A stretch of DNA of 64,000 bases, from NCBI GenBank assembly GCA_963756975.1, contig CAVWPS010000002.1, forward strand, positions 1,612,001-1,676,000, given 5' to 3'. A program made the translations under genes and the position numbers. This stretch comes from CAVRQM01 sp963756975. Its GTDB lineage: Bacteria; Pseudomonadota; Alphaproteobacteria; Acetobacterales; Acetobacteraceae. Shown here in pieces: positions 37,251-45,948 of this stretch. The stretch's first letter is position 1. Every line of letters starts with the position of its first letter. The notes beneath the pieces were generated by a model. It did not search any database, was not told the DNA's origin, and saw only the letters and a list, made by a program, of their open reading frames with translations.

Positions 37251-38897
37251 ATGTTGAAAGGCTGGCTCGACCGGGTGGACCGCCAGCGGATTTCCGGCTG
37301 GGCGCGCGACGAGGACCACTCGGAGCGCCCGGTCGCCGTCCTGATCACCTGCGACGGCGAGTTGCTCGGCCGGGTGATCGCGAACCGGCTGCGTCCCGAT
37401 CTGGCCAAGGCGCTCGGCACCAGCGGCCGCCACGCGTTCGAGCTGTGGCTGCCGCGCGGCGGCCTGTCGTCGCTGGCCCGGCACACGATCCGCGCCACGC
37501 ACGAGGCGGACGGGTCGGAGCTGATCGGCTCGCCGGTCGTGATCGAGGCGGCGGACGCGTTCGACAAGACGGTCGAGGATAGCGTGTCGGCCCTGCTCGA
37601 CGGGGCGGCGACCGAGGACGACCTGATCGGCCGGATCGAGTTTCTGGTCGGCCGGGTCGAGCATCTGACGCAGCGCCTGTCGGACGGCCGCTCGCGCCGG
37701 TCCTGGCGCGCGTATTGCCAAAGCGGCTTCAGGGCGGCGGACCCGGAACTGCCCGATCCGCCGCCCCGCGCCCTGGTGATCGACGACCGTATTCCGGATG
37801 CGAGCCGCGATGCCGGCTCGGCCGCGATCCTGTCGCATATCGCGTCGCTCCAGCGGCTCGGCTTCGTCGTCGCGTTCGTGCCGTCGACCCTCCGGCTGAG
37901 CGGCGAGCCGGGTCTCGAAGCGCTGACCGAGATGGGCGTGCAGTGCTACGGCGCGCCGCTGTACCGCTCGGTCGAGGAGGTGATCCGGCGCGAGGCGGGC
38001 GCGTTCGACCTCGTCTACCTGCACCGGCTCGCCAACGCGTCGCGCTACAGCCCGCTGATGCGCCAGCACTGTTCCAACGCGCGTCTGGTGTACGGCGTCG
38101 CGGACCTGCACCACGTCCGGCTGATCCGGCAGGGGCTGGTCGAGGGCCGGATGGAACTGCTCAGCAGCGCCGGCGCGGTTCGGCTGCAGGAATACCTGAC
38201 CGCCTGGGCCGCCCACTGCGTCATCACGCATTCGTCCGCCGAAGCGCGGCAACTGCGGGAGGCTGTGCCCGGTCTGCAGGTCGAAATGGTGCCGTGGTCG
38301 GTCCCGCCGCGCCCGACGCAGGTGCCGCTCGCGCGCCGCCACGGCCTCGCGTTCATCGGCGGGTTCGTCCACCCGCCCAACGCCGACGCGGCGCGCTGGC
38401 TGGTGCGCGAGATCATGCCGCTGGTCTGGCGCGAGGCACCGGAGATCGAGTGCCTGCTGGTCGGGCGCGACATGCCCGACGATCTGAACGACATCGTCAC
38501 CAGGGGCGTGATCCCGGTCGGGCCGGTCGACGACCTCGCCGCCATCTTCGACCGCGTCCGCCTCACCGTCGCGCCGCTCGCGTTCGGGGCGGGCATCAAG
38601 GGCAAGGTGCTCGACAGCCTCGCCGCCGGCGTCCCGTGCGTCTGCACGCCGGTCGCGGCCGAGGGGATGGAGCTGCCGGCCGAGTTCGGCGACCTGATCG
38701 CGTCCGACCCCGCCGGCCTGGCGCGCGCGATCCTGACGCTGCACGACGACACCGCCCGCAACGAAGCCGCCGCCGCGACCGGGCTGGCCTGGATCGGCGA
38801 GCGATTCACCGAGGCGGCGGTCGACGAGGCGATGCGCCGGGTCGCGGAGTCGGACGGCCTGCACAAGCGGCGGATCAGGCTGCCGGTGCGCCCGTAA
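37251..38897 (+). CDS. GT4-type glycosyltransferase with N-terminal GWA module
   Basis: 548 residues. Residues 1-100 are a small module opening LDRVDRQRISGWARD and including NRLRPDLAKALG and HAFELWLP. The remainder is a GT-B glycosyltransferase: AGSAAILSHIASLQRLGF in the acceptor half and, in the donor half, FIGGFVHPPNADAARWL, CLLVGRDMPD and PLAFGAGIKGKVLDSLAAGVP (the GT4 EX7E-region equivalent). No membrane segment. Probably extracellular glycan or glycoprotein decoration. Confidence 0.82.
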   Translation: MLKGWLDRVDRQRISGWARDEDHSERPVAVLITCDGELLGRVIANRLRPDLAKALGTSGRHAFELWLPRGGLSSLARHTIRATHEADGSELIGSPVVIEAADAFDKTVEDSVSALLDGAATEDDLIGRIEFLVGRVEHLTQRLSDGRSRRSWRAYCQSGFRAADPELPDPPPRALVIDDRIPDASRDAGSAAILSHIASLQRLGFVVAFVPSTLRLSGEPGLEALTEMGVQCYGAPLYRSVEEVIRREAGAFDLVYLHRLANASRYSPLMRQHCSNARLVYGVADLHHVRLIRQGLVEGRMELLSSAGAVRLQEYLTAWAAHCVITHSSAEARQLREAVPGLQVEMVPWSVPPRPTQVPLARRHGLAFIGGFVHPPNADAARWLVREIMPLVWREAPEIECLLVGRDMPDDLNDIVTRGVIPVGPVDDLAAIFDRVRLTVAPLAFGAGIKGKVLDSLAAGVPCVCTPVAAEGMELPAEFGDLIASDPAGLARAILTLHDDTARNEAAAATGLAWIGERFTEAAVDEAMRRVAESDGLHKRRIRLPVRP

Positions 38898-38963
38898 CGC
38901 CGGGAAATATGTATCTTTGCGGCTTGATCCGTTCAACATGCCGCCAAACCGGGGGCAACGACG

Positions 38964-41153
38964 ATGGGCCAAGATGGACTGTTTCTTCTCACCGCAACCG
39001 GGACTGAGTTCGATCCTGACGCGCTGATCGTCGCAATCGACGGAACCGCAATCGGCCCGGTCTTCGCCGGAATCCCGATCGGGGTGGCCGGCCAGAAGTT
39101 TCTGTCTTCTGCGGCGCTGACCTACACATCCGTTTTCGCGACGGAATCATCCGTGACGAGCTCCGGTTCGCCCGGGACCGAGGCGCTCTATGCCACCGAT
39201 CCCGCGATCGGGCTGCCGGTGCTGCTCGATGTTCCGGGCTTGAGCGTCATCGGCAACGGGTCGGCGGACGGCCTTGTCTCGGTCGGCGCGGTTGCCGTGT
39301 TCGCGGGAACCAGTGCCACCGATACCGGTTTGTGGCGGACCGACGGGACCGATTCCGGAACCTACGAATTGCGTCCGGCCGGGGCTGCTCTCGATTTCCG
39401 ACCCTCACAGATCAGCCGTGTCGGAAACCTCGCCTACTTCACCGGCACCGCCGCCGACGGCACGCTTGCGTTCTGGCAGACCGACGGCAGCAACGCGGGA
39501 ACGGTCGAAGTCCCGCTCGGTGTCACCGGGCTGACGTCTGCTCTGGCGATCGGGACCGTCAACGGCGAACTCATCGTCGCCGTGACGCAAAACAGTGCCG
39601 GGACGGCCGACCTGCTCGCCACAAACGGCACGCCGGGCGGAACCCGCATCATCGCGGCCGGCTTCAGCGCGCAGACCTTCACCGACGCGGGCTACGCCCT
39701 GCCGAACGGGTCGCTGCTGCTGACCGATGGCAGCCACCTGTACGTCACCGACGGCCGGAGCGCGCCGGTCCTGCTGAGCGATTTCGGTATCGGGCCGACC
39801 AGCCCCTCGAACCCGGTCGGAGTGAACGACGTCTCCGGGTTCTCGATGGCCGGCGGGCAGGTCGTGTTCGAAATCGCCGGTTTCGGGGCACTCGGCGGGC
39901 ATTTCTCGGAGCTTTGGCGGACCGACGGCACCGCCGCCGGAACGCAGGAGATCAGCACCAACGCCGGCGGGAACGCGTTCTCGAGCGAGCCGCAGTTCGC
40001 CGCCCTGACGTCGCTCGGCGACGGCCGCGTGCTGTTCCAGGCCTACGACCCCGGTGCCGGCTCCACCTCGACCGGACTCTGGGTCACCGACGGCACCGAT
40101 TCAGGGACGCGGGAGATCGCGGCCGGCATCGACCCGATCAAGATCGTGGCAGACGGCTCGCGCGCGTTCGTCAGCGGTGCGGCGGGGCTCTACGTCACGG
40201 ACGGCACGGCCGAGGGGACGCGATTGATCGATCCGGTCGTCGCCGGCCTCGCCTTCACCGCCGGCGTGCTCGATGCCGCCCGCGTCACGGTCAGCGGCAC
40301 GCACGATCAGTATGGGGTCGCCGTGGCGCCGGACGGTGGTCTTGCCATCGCCGACACGGTCGCGGGCCGGGACGGGACGGCGGATTACGCCGGGGCGCAT
40401 GTCATCGCCTTTTCCGACGGCACCGGCCTGCTCGACCCGACCGGCAACGCGGCGGCCGTAGCGCGTCTGTATCAGTCGGCGCTCGATCGCCCGGCCGACC
40501 TCGGCGGTCTGATCAACTTTACGGAGCAGCTCGACAGCGGTGCCGTCTCGCTGCTGCAGGTGGCGAATGCCGCGGCGGCGTCGCCGGAGTTCACGGGCGA
40601 CCACGGCGTCACCTCAGACAGCGACTTCATCTCGATTCTGTACGAGAACACCGTCCACCGCGCGCCCGACCCGTCCGGATTGGCGGGCTACGTCGCCGAT
40701 TTGCGGGGTGGGGAGAGCCGCGGGGCGGTCTTGCTCGACATTTCGCAGAGTTTCGAAGCCCGGTTCGACGGGCGCGGTGTCGCGGGGCAGGCGAACGACG
40801 CGACGGTGTACCGCCTTTATGAGGCGGTGGTGGACCGGGCACCGGACTATGCCGGCCAACAGGTCTATTCATCGGCGCTCGCGGGTGGCGCTACCGTGCA
40901 GCAGCTGGCCGCCGCGATGCTGAACTCCCCCGAATACGCGGCGACGTTCGGCACACCGTCCGACGCTCAGTTCGCGACCGACCTGTACGCGAACCTGTTG
41001 CATCGCGCGCCCGACCCTGGCGGCTTCGCGGCGATGACCGGTGCACTGGCCGCCGGCGTGTCGCGCGCCGACGTGATCGCGGGGGCGGTCGGAAGCACCG
41101 AAGCCCGGCTCGTCACCGCCCAGGCGACGCATGACGGCTGGGTATTCCTGTGA
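38964..41153 (+). CDS. ELWxxDGT-repeat and DUF4214 protein, probable secreted adhesin
   Basis: 729 residues. Residues about 1-430 contain repeated ELWxxDGT-type units (LWRTDGTDSGT, FWQTDGSNAGT, LWRTDGTAAGT, LWVTDGTDSGT, LYVTDGTAEGT), likely a beta-propeller. Residues about 490-729 hold four DUF4214-like helical units (ARLYQSALDRPAD, ILYENTVHRAPD, RLYEAVVDRAPD, DLYANLLHRAPD). No N-terminal signal peptide is visible. DUF4214 proteins are frequently type I-secreted S-layer or calcium-binding surface proteins, so export by a C-terminal signal is plausible. Composition is richer in Thr, Ser and Asp than the neighbours. Confidence 0.8.
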   Translation: MGQDGLFLLTATGTEFDPDALIVAIDGTAIGPVFAGIPIGVAGQKFLSSAALTYTSVFATESSVTSSGSPGTEALYATDPAIGLPVLLDVPGLSVIGNGSADGLVSVGAVAVFAGTSATDTGLWRTDGTDSGTYELRPAGAALDFRPSQISRVGNLAYFTGTAADGTLAFWQTDGSNAGTVEVPLGVTGLTSALAIGTVNGELIVAVTQNSAGTADLLATNGTPGGTRIIAAGFSAQTFTDAGYALPNGSLLLTDGSHLYVTDGRSAPVLLSDFGIGPTSPSNPVGVNDVSGFSMAGGQVVFEIAGFGALGGHFSELWRTDGTAAGTQEISTNAGGNAFSSEPQFAALTSLGDGRVLFQAYDPGAGSTSTGLWVTDGTDSGTREIAAGIDPIKIVADGSRAFVSGAAGLYVTDGTAEGTRLIDPVVAGLAFTAGVLDAARVTVSGTHDQYGVAVAPDGGLAIADTVAGRDGTADYAGAHVIAFSDGTGLLDPTGNAAAVARLYQSALDRPADLGGLINFTEQLDSGAVSLLQVANAAAASPEFTGDHGVTSDSDFISILYENTVHRAPDPSGLAGYVADLRGGESRGAVLLDISQSFEARFDGRGVAGQANDATVYRLYEAVVDRAPDYAGQQVYSSALAGGATVQQLAAAMLNSPEYAATFGTPSDAQFATDLYANLLHRAPDPGGFAAMTGALAAGVSRADVIAGAVGSTEARLVTAQATHDGWVFL

Positions 41154-41175
41154 CGAGGCACCGCGTCTGATCGGC

Positions 41176-41427
41176 TCAGGCGCGGCGGAGCAGGAGCAGC
41201 GCCTCGCCGCCGGCCTCCTCCGTCAGAGAAACGATCGAATGCCCAAGCTCGGCGGCGGTTTTCGGCACGCTGGCGATCGGTTCGGCACCGCGCAGCCGCA
41301 CCGCGAGCACCTGACCGGGCAGCATCCGGTCGAGTGCCAGGCGGGTTCGGACGAACGTCATCGGGCATTTTTGCGTCCGGATGTCCAGCGTGGCGTCCGC
41401 TGCAGGGCGCTCGAAACTATCGGTCAA
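41176..41427 (-). CDS. TusA/SirA-like sulfurtransferase-family protein
   Basis: 83 residues, two-layer alpha/beta TusA fold: LDIRTQKCPMTFVRTRLALDRMLPGQVLAV. The conserved Cys of the CPxP motif is kept but the motif is CPMTF rather than CPxPL, as in a subfamily of unknown role. Divergent from the mucR-like gene across a short shared promoter region. Confidence 0.8.
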   Translation of the reverse strand: MTDSFERPAADATLDIRTQKCPMTFVRTRLALDRMLPGQVLAVRLRGAEPIASVPKTAAELGHSIVSLTEEAGGEALLLLRRA

Positions 41428-41443
41428 GTCATGAACCCCCGTA

Positions 41444-41473
41444 TTGCGGACCGCATGGCGCTTTCAGTATAAC
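41444..41473 (+). promoter_or_regulatory. sigma70-type promoter of the mucR-like gene
   Basis: TTGCGG (41444-41449), an 18-bp spacer and TATAAC (41468-41473), placed 33 bp upstream of the ATG at 41506. It sits in a locally AT-richer spot of an otherwise GC-rich window. Confidence 0.45.
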
Positions 41474-41505
41474 AGTTCGGCACCTCGTCTATGGAAGCCA
41501 CCGCG

Positions 41506-41916
41506 ATGACCCTCCCTTCATCTGCCACGGACGTGTTGGGACTGACCGCCCAGATCGTCTCGGCCCACGTCTCGCACAACACCGTCACCTCCGACGCGTT
41601 GCCGGCGCTGATCCAGGACGTCTATCGCACGCTGGCCAACGTGGGGCGCGACACGGTCGCGTCCGACCGCCCGCAGCCCGCCGTGCCGATCAAGAAATCG
41701 GTGTTCCCGGACCACATCGTCTGTCTCGAGGATGGCAAGAAGCTCAAGATGCTGAAGCGGCACCTCAAGACGGCCTACAACATGACGCCGGAGCAGTACC
41801 GCGAGCGCTGGGGTCTGGCCGCCGACTATCCCATGGTCGCCCCGACCTACGCCCGCCACCGCTCGTCGCTGGCCAAAAAGATCGGCCTCGGCACCAAGGC
41901 GCGCGTCGCGGTCTGA
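41506..41916 (+). CDS. MucR/Ros-family transcriptional regulator
   Basis: 136-residue regulator with the prokaryotic zinc-finger-like domain: SVFPDHIVCLEDGKKLKMLK followed by RHLKTAYNMTPEQYRERWGL. The second Cys of the classical finger is Asp (CLED), as in several MucR proteins, so zinc may be bound in a non-classical way or not at all. In other alphaproteobacteria MucR controls exopolysaccharide, motility and cell-cycle genes. The ATG at 41506 has GGAAG 8 nt upstream and is preferred to 41491. Confidence 0.88.
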   Translation: MTLPSSATDVLGLTAQIVSAHVSHNTVTSDALPALIQDVYRTLANVGRDTVASDRPQPAVPIKKSVFPDHIVCLEDGKKLKMLKRHLKTAYNMTPEQYRERWGLAADYPMVAPTYARHRSSLAKKIGLGTKARVAV

Positions 41917-41937
41917 CCGCGTCGTCCGGGTCGCCCG

Positions 41938-42810
41938 ATGTCCTACCCCCCGCCCTATGCCGGTCTGCACCCCCCGCCGCTCGGCGGTCCGGGCGACGCC
42001 GACCCCGACGCGCCGGCCGATGCGTTCGAGGAATTGCGCGGCGGCCGTCTGGGCGTGCGGCTCGCCGCGACCGCCGCCGAGATCGAGGCCGTGCAGGCGC
42101 TGCGCTACCGCATCTTCTACGACGAGATGGGGGCCGTGCCGGACGCCAAGACCGCGCGCACCGGGCGTGACGCCGATGAGTTCGACAGTGTCGCCGACCA
42201 TCTGCTGGTGGTCGATCATGAGATCGGGCCGGGGCCGGAGGGGATCGTCGGCACCTACCGCCTGATCCGCCAGCCCGCCGCCGACCGGGTCGGGCGGTTC
42301 TACTCGGCAGACGAATACGATCTGCACCTGGTCGACGCGTTCGACGGGCAGGTGCTGGAACTGGGGCGCAGCTGTGTGGCGGCCGAGTATCGCGGGCGGG
42401 CGGCGATGCAGCTGCTGTGGCGCGGGATCGCGGCCTACGTGTTCACCCACCGGATCGAGCTGATGTTCGGCTGCGCGAGCCTGCCGGGCACCGATCCGGA
42501 CGCGCTCTCGGTCGAGCTGTCCTATCTGTATCACCACCACCTCGCCCCGCCCGCGCTGCGGCTGCGCGCGCTGCCGGCGCGGTATGTCGACATGGCGCGG
42601 ATCCCGGTCGAGCAACTGGCGGCCAAGCGCGTGCTCTCCGGGTTGCCGCCCTTGATCAAGGGATACCTCAGGCTGGGCGGCTTCGTGGGCGACGGGGCGG
42701 TGATCGACGAGCAGTTCAACACCACCGACGTCGCGATCATCGTCAAGACCGAGCTCGTGACCGACAAGTATATCCGGCACTACGACCGCGACCGGCGCGA
42801 CCTGGACTGA
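41938..42810 (+). CDS. OlsB-like acyl-ACP N-acyltransferase (GNAT)
   Basis: 290 residues similar to L-ornithine N-alpha-acyltransferase OlsB and related hemolysin-type acyltransferases: AVQALRYRIFYDEMGA, DEFDSVADHLLVVD, GTYRLIRQ, LELGRSCVAAEYRGRAAMQL and IKGYLRLGGFVGDGAVID. OlsB makes lyso-ornithine lipid, a phosphorus-free membrane lipid precursor. The companion OlsA is not adjacent. Begins 21 bp after the mucR-like gene. Confidence 0.8.
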   Translation: MSYPPPYAGLHPPPLGGPGDADPDAPADAFEELRGGRLGVRLAATAAEIEAVQALRYRIFYDEMGAVPDAKTARTGRDADEFDSVADHLLVVDHEIGPGPEGIVGTYRLIRQPAADRVGRFYSADEYDLHLVDAFDGQVLELGRSCVAAEYRGRAAMQLLWRGIAAYVFTHRIELMFGCASLPGTDPDALSVELSYLYHHHLAPPALRLRALPARYVDMARIPVEQLAAKRVLSGLPPLIKGYLRLGGFVGDGAVIDEQFNTTDVAIIVKTELVTDKYIRHYDRDRRDLD

Positions 42811-42814
42811 GGTT

Positions 42815-43783
42815 TTGACACCGTTCAGCGTCCTCATGACCGCGCCGACGATCGCGGCCCCGGCGCGCGCGCTGCTGGAACGCCACGGCTGCGTCCTGCA
42901 CTGGACGCCGCCGTTCCCGGCCGACGATGTGCTGCTCGCCCGTGTCGCCGAGGCGAGGCCCGACGCGATCATCGCCCGGCAGGGCCGGGTCGGGGTGGCG
43001 GTGATGGACGCGGCACCGGCGCTGCGGATCGTCGCGCGGCACGGGGTCGGCGTGGACGAGGTCGACCTCGACGCGGCGCGCGCCCGCGGGATCGCGGTCA
43101 CGCGGGCACCGGGATCGAACACGCGGGCGGTGGCCGAGCATGCGATCATGCTGCTGCTCGCGGTTCGCAAGAATTTGCGGCCGCTCGGCGCGCGGATCGC
43201 GACCGGCGGCTGGCGGCCTTCGGATTCGGGCACGTTCGACGCCGCCGGACTGCGCCTCGGCCTGCTCGGCTTCGGCGCGGTCGCGCGCGCCACGGCGCAG
43301 TTGGCGCTCGCGTTCGGGATGGTCGTCACCGCCTACGACCCGCACGATCCGGGCGGGATGCCGACTGTCGCGCGCGCGAAAAACCTCGCGGCGCTGCTCG
43401 ATGCGTCGGACGCTCTCAGCATCCATTGCCCGCTGACGCCCGAGACGCGCGGCCTGATCGACGCGGCGGCGCTGGCCCGGCTGCCGGCGGACGGCATCGT
43501 CGTCAACACCGCGCGCGGCGGCATCGTGGACGAGGCGGCGCTGCTGGCCGCCCTCGATGCGGGGCGGCTCGCGGGTGCGGGCCTCGATGTGTTCGCGACC
43601 GAGCCGCCCGATTTGCGCGACCGGCTGCGCGACCACCCATCGGTGATCGCGACCCCGCACGTCGCGGGTGTCACGCCGGGAACGCTGGTCGCGATGGGGA
43701 TGATGGCGGCCGAATGCGTGGTCGCCGTGCTGACCGGCGCCCCCGTTCCGCCCGGCCGGCTGGTGGTGCCCGGCACGCGATGA
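42815..43783 (+). CDS. D-2-hydroxyacid dehydrogenase
   Basis: 322 residues, NAD(P)-dependent: LGLLGFGAVARATAQLA nucleotide motif, then catalytic Arg in VVNTARGGIVDEAAL, Glu in GLDVFATEPPD and His in ATPHVAGVTPG. The TTG at 42815 is chosen because the first beta strand (SVLMTAP) begins before the next Met (42836) and GAGG precedes it. Substrate unknown; phosphoglycerate dehydrogenase-like members share this pattern. Confidence 0.85.
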   Translation: MTPFSVLMTAPTIAAPARALLERHGCVLHWTPPFPADDVLLARVAEARPDAIIARQGRVGVAVMDAAPALRIVARHGVGVDEVDLDAARARGIAVTRAPGSNTRAVAEHAIMLLLAVRKNLRPLGARIATGGWRPSDSGTFDAAGLRLGLLGFGAVARATAQLALAFGMVVTAYDPHDPGGMPTVARAKNLAALLDASDALSIHCPLTPETRGLIDAAALARLPADGIVVNTARGGIVDEAALLAALDAGRLAGAGLDVFATEPPDLRDRLRDHPSVIATPHVAGVTPGTLVAMGMMAAECVVAVLTGAPVPPGRLVVPGTR

Positions 43784-45381
43784 TGGGCCGGTTGGAAGCC
43801 TGGGTTGGCGCCCGTTCGTCGCGGCAACGGCAGGTGCTGGCCGTGGTGCTGGGCGCGGTGTCCGCACTCGCCCTGCCGTGGTTCCACCTCGTGCCGGTCT
43901 TGCTGATCTCGGTCCCCGGACTGCTGATGCTGCTCGACCGGCGGCGGGGCGGGCCCGGCTCGATCCTCGGGGGCTCGTTCGCCGACGGGTTCTGGTTCGG
44001 CTTCGGCCATTACGCGGTCGGCCTGTACTGGATCACCGAGCCGATCCTGTTCGCCGCCGACCGGTTCTGGTGGCTGGTGCCGATCGCGGTGCCGATCCTG
44101 GCCTCGGCACTCGGCGTCTATGTCGGGCTGACCTGCGTCGCCGCGCGCCTGATCGCGCCGCGCGGCTGGCCGCGAGCCCTGGCGCTGGCGGGTGCGTGGG
44201 TCATGGCCGACCTGCTGCGCGGCGTGATGTTCACCGGCTTCCCGTGGAATCCGATCGGCAGCGCGTGGGCGATCCCCGGCACCGGCGCGCTCGGCCAGAT
44301 CGGCGACGTGATGCTGCAGCCGCTCGCCTGGGTGGGGGCACCCGGCCTGACGCTGGCGACCCTCGTGCTCGCCGCCGCGCCGACGTTCGGCTGGCGCGGG
44401 CGGACCGTGTCGGCCGTCGTGTTCGCGGGCTGGATCGGTTTCGGCGTGGTGAGGTTGGAGCAGCCGATGCCTGCGGCCCCTGGCGTCGCGATCGCGTTGC
44501 TGCAGGGTAACATCCCGGAGGGCCAGAAGCGCGACCGGGCGTTCGCGCGCGACGCGTTCGACCGCTACCTCCGGCTCACCAAGCGAAGCGTCGCCGAAGC
44601 GCGGAAACAGCACCCGAGCCAGCCGATCGTGGTCGTGTGGCCCGAGACCGCGAGCCCCTACACGGTCGACGACGACCCGGGCGTCGAGAACGCGATCATC
44701 GACGCCGGCGGGTCCGGGGTCACGCTGCTGGTGGGCGCCGTGCGGTTCAACGCGGACCAGCGGCCGTTCAACAGCCTGATCGCGGTCGCCGGGCCGCGCA
44801 CCGGCGACCTGCCGCCGCCGCCGCTGGCGATCTACGACAAATGGCACCTGGTCCCGTTCGGCGAATACACGCCGGATTGGGGCAAGGTCGGCATCCAGCT
44901 TATCCCCGGCGACGGTTTCGCGCGCGGTCCCGGGCCGCGCACGATCGACCTGCCGGGGCTGCCGCCGGTCGGGCCGCTGATCTGCTACGAGGTGATCTTC
45001 CCGGGCCACGTGGTCGACCCGCACGCGCGGCCGGCATGGCTGGTCAATGTCACCAACGACGCCTGGTTCGGCAATTCCTCCGGTCCGCGCCAGCACCTCG
45101 CGGCGGTGCGGATGCGCGCGGTCGAGGAGGGGCTGCCGATCGTGCGCGCCGCCAACACGGGCATCACCGCCGCCTACGACGCGCGCGGCCGGGAACTCGG
45201 CCGGGTGCCGATGAACATCGCCGACGACCTGATCGTCTCGCTGCCGCCCCCTTTGCCGCCGACGTTGTTCTCCCGCTTCGGACTGGAAATCCCGTTCGGA
45301 CTCGCGCTGATGGCGATGATGGCGGGATCGTTGCCGTTCGTATTAATGAGACTTGTCTCAAAAGGTGCGAAAACCGTTTGA
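43780..45381 (+). CDS. lnt: apolipoprotein N-acyltransferase
   Basis: Inner-membrane enzyme adding the third acyl chain to lipoproteins. 533 residues: six to seven N-terminal membrane segments, then a nitrilase-fold periplasmic domain with Glu about 289 (VWPETASPY), Lys about 354 (YDKWHLVPFGEY) and nucleophile Cys about 402 (ICYEVIFPG), and a C-terminal membrane segment. The ATG overlaps the previous stop (ATGA). Confidence 0.95.
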   Translation: MMGRLEAWVGARSSRQRQVLAVVLGAVSALALPWFHLVPVLLISVPGLLMLLDRRRGGPGSILGGSFADGFWFGFGHYAVGLYWITEPILFAADRFWWLVPIAVPILASALGVYVGLTCVAARLIAPRGWPRALALAGAWVMADLLRGVMFTGFPWNPIGSAWAIPGTGALGQIGDVMLQPLAWVGAPGLTLATLVLAAAPTFGWRGRTVSAVVFAGWIGFGVVRLEQPMPAAPGVAIALLQGNIPEGQKRDRAFARDAFDRYLRLTKRSVAEARKQHPSQPIVVVWPETASPYTVDDDPGVENAIIDAGGSGVTLLVGAVRFNADQRPFNSLIAVAGPRTGDLPPPPLAIYDKWHLVPFGEYTPDWGKVGIQLIPGDGFARGPGPRTIDLPGLPPVGPLICYEVIFPGHVVDPHARPAWLVNVTNDAWFGNSSGPRQHLAAVRMRAVEEGLPIVRAANTGITAAYDARGRELGRVPMNIADDLIVSLPPPLPPTLFSRFGLEIPFGLALMAMMAGSLPFVLMRLVSKGAKTV

Positions 45382-45406
45382 CGCTTAACGGTTGCAGTCC
45401 TATGTT
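45378..45406 (+). promoter_or_regulatory. sigma70-type promoter of the XRE regulator
   Basis: TTGACG (45378-45383), 17-bp spacer, TATGTT (45401-45406). The -35 overlaps the lnt stop codon. The -10 lies between the arms of a dyad, GCAGTCC (45394-45400) and GGACTGC (45420-45426), a plausible operator. The region is the most AT-rich stretch nearby. Confidence 0.55.
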
Positions 45407-45483
45407 TATTAACAACTTCGGACTGCCGGGCGAACCGTTCGCCCCGAACAGCGAGCCGAGGACCCGCGCAAGGGCCGTTCGAC

Positions 45484-45948
45484 ATGAGCGAGGATACCGA
45501 GGACCGTGGCGGCCGGGCGACGCCGATGGACGTGCATATCGGCGCCCGGATCCGGCTGCGCCGCACCGGCCTGGGCATGTCGCAGGAAAAGCTCGGCGAG
45601 GCGATCGGGCTGACGTTCCAGCAGGTGCAGAAATACGAGCGCGGCACCAACCGGGTCGTCGCGTCGCGTCTGCACGATCTGTCCGTGGCGCTGAACGTGC
45701 CGATCTCGTTCTTCTACGACGACCTGTCGACGGAGCTGGCGGACCGCCACGACGCCAGCCCGGCCGCGCAGGCGGGCCGGCGGGCGAACGGGTTCGCCGA
45801 GCAGCAGGAGCGGTTCGGTCCCGAACCCAAGGTGCTCTCGGGGGATACAGCCGATCTGGTCGCGGCGTTCGAGCGAGTATCGGACCCCTCGGCGCGCCGC
45901 ACGGTCATCGACATGGTGCGCGCCCTCGCCGGCGCGAAGCGGGATTAG
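45484..45948 (+). CDS. XRE-family transcriptional regulator
   Basis: 154 residues. N-terminal helix-turn-helix: IGARIRLRRTGLGMSQEKLG then GLTFQQVQKYERGTNRV, followed by a linker and a C-terminal amphipathic helix (DLVAAFERVSDPSARRTVIDMV). This architecture is common in alphaproteobacteria, often next to lnt. A leader hairpin, GGGCGAA/TTCGCCC (45428-45444), lies between promoter and start. Target genes unknown; autoregulation is suggested by the dyad at its promoter. Confidence 0.88.
   Translation: MSEDTEDRGGRATPMDVHIGARIRLRRTGLGMSQEKLGEAIGLTFQQVQKYERGTNRVVASRLHDLSVALNVPISFFYDDLSTELADRHDASPAAQAGRRANGFAEQQERFGPEPKVLSGDTADLVAAFERVSDPSARRTVIDMVRALAGAKRD

Noticed and set aside
36570..38972. 800-codon open frame antisense to the aldo/keto reductase and GT4 genes
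   Set aside because: Spans two unrelated plus-strand genes; composition typical of antisense shadow in GC-rich DNA.
45382..45483. Possible SAM-responsive riboswitch in the leader before the XRE gene
   Set aside because: Only two short hairpins are present; none of the conserved riboswitch cores I know fits, and no methionine gene follows.
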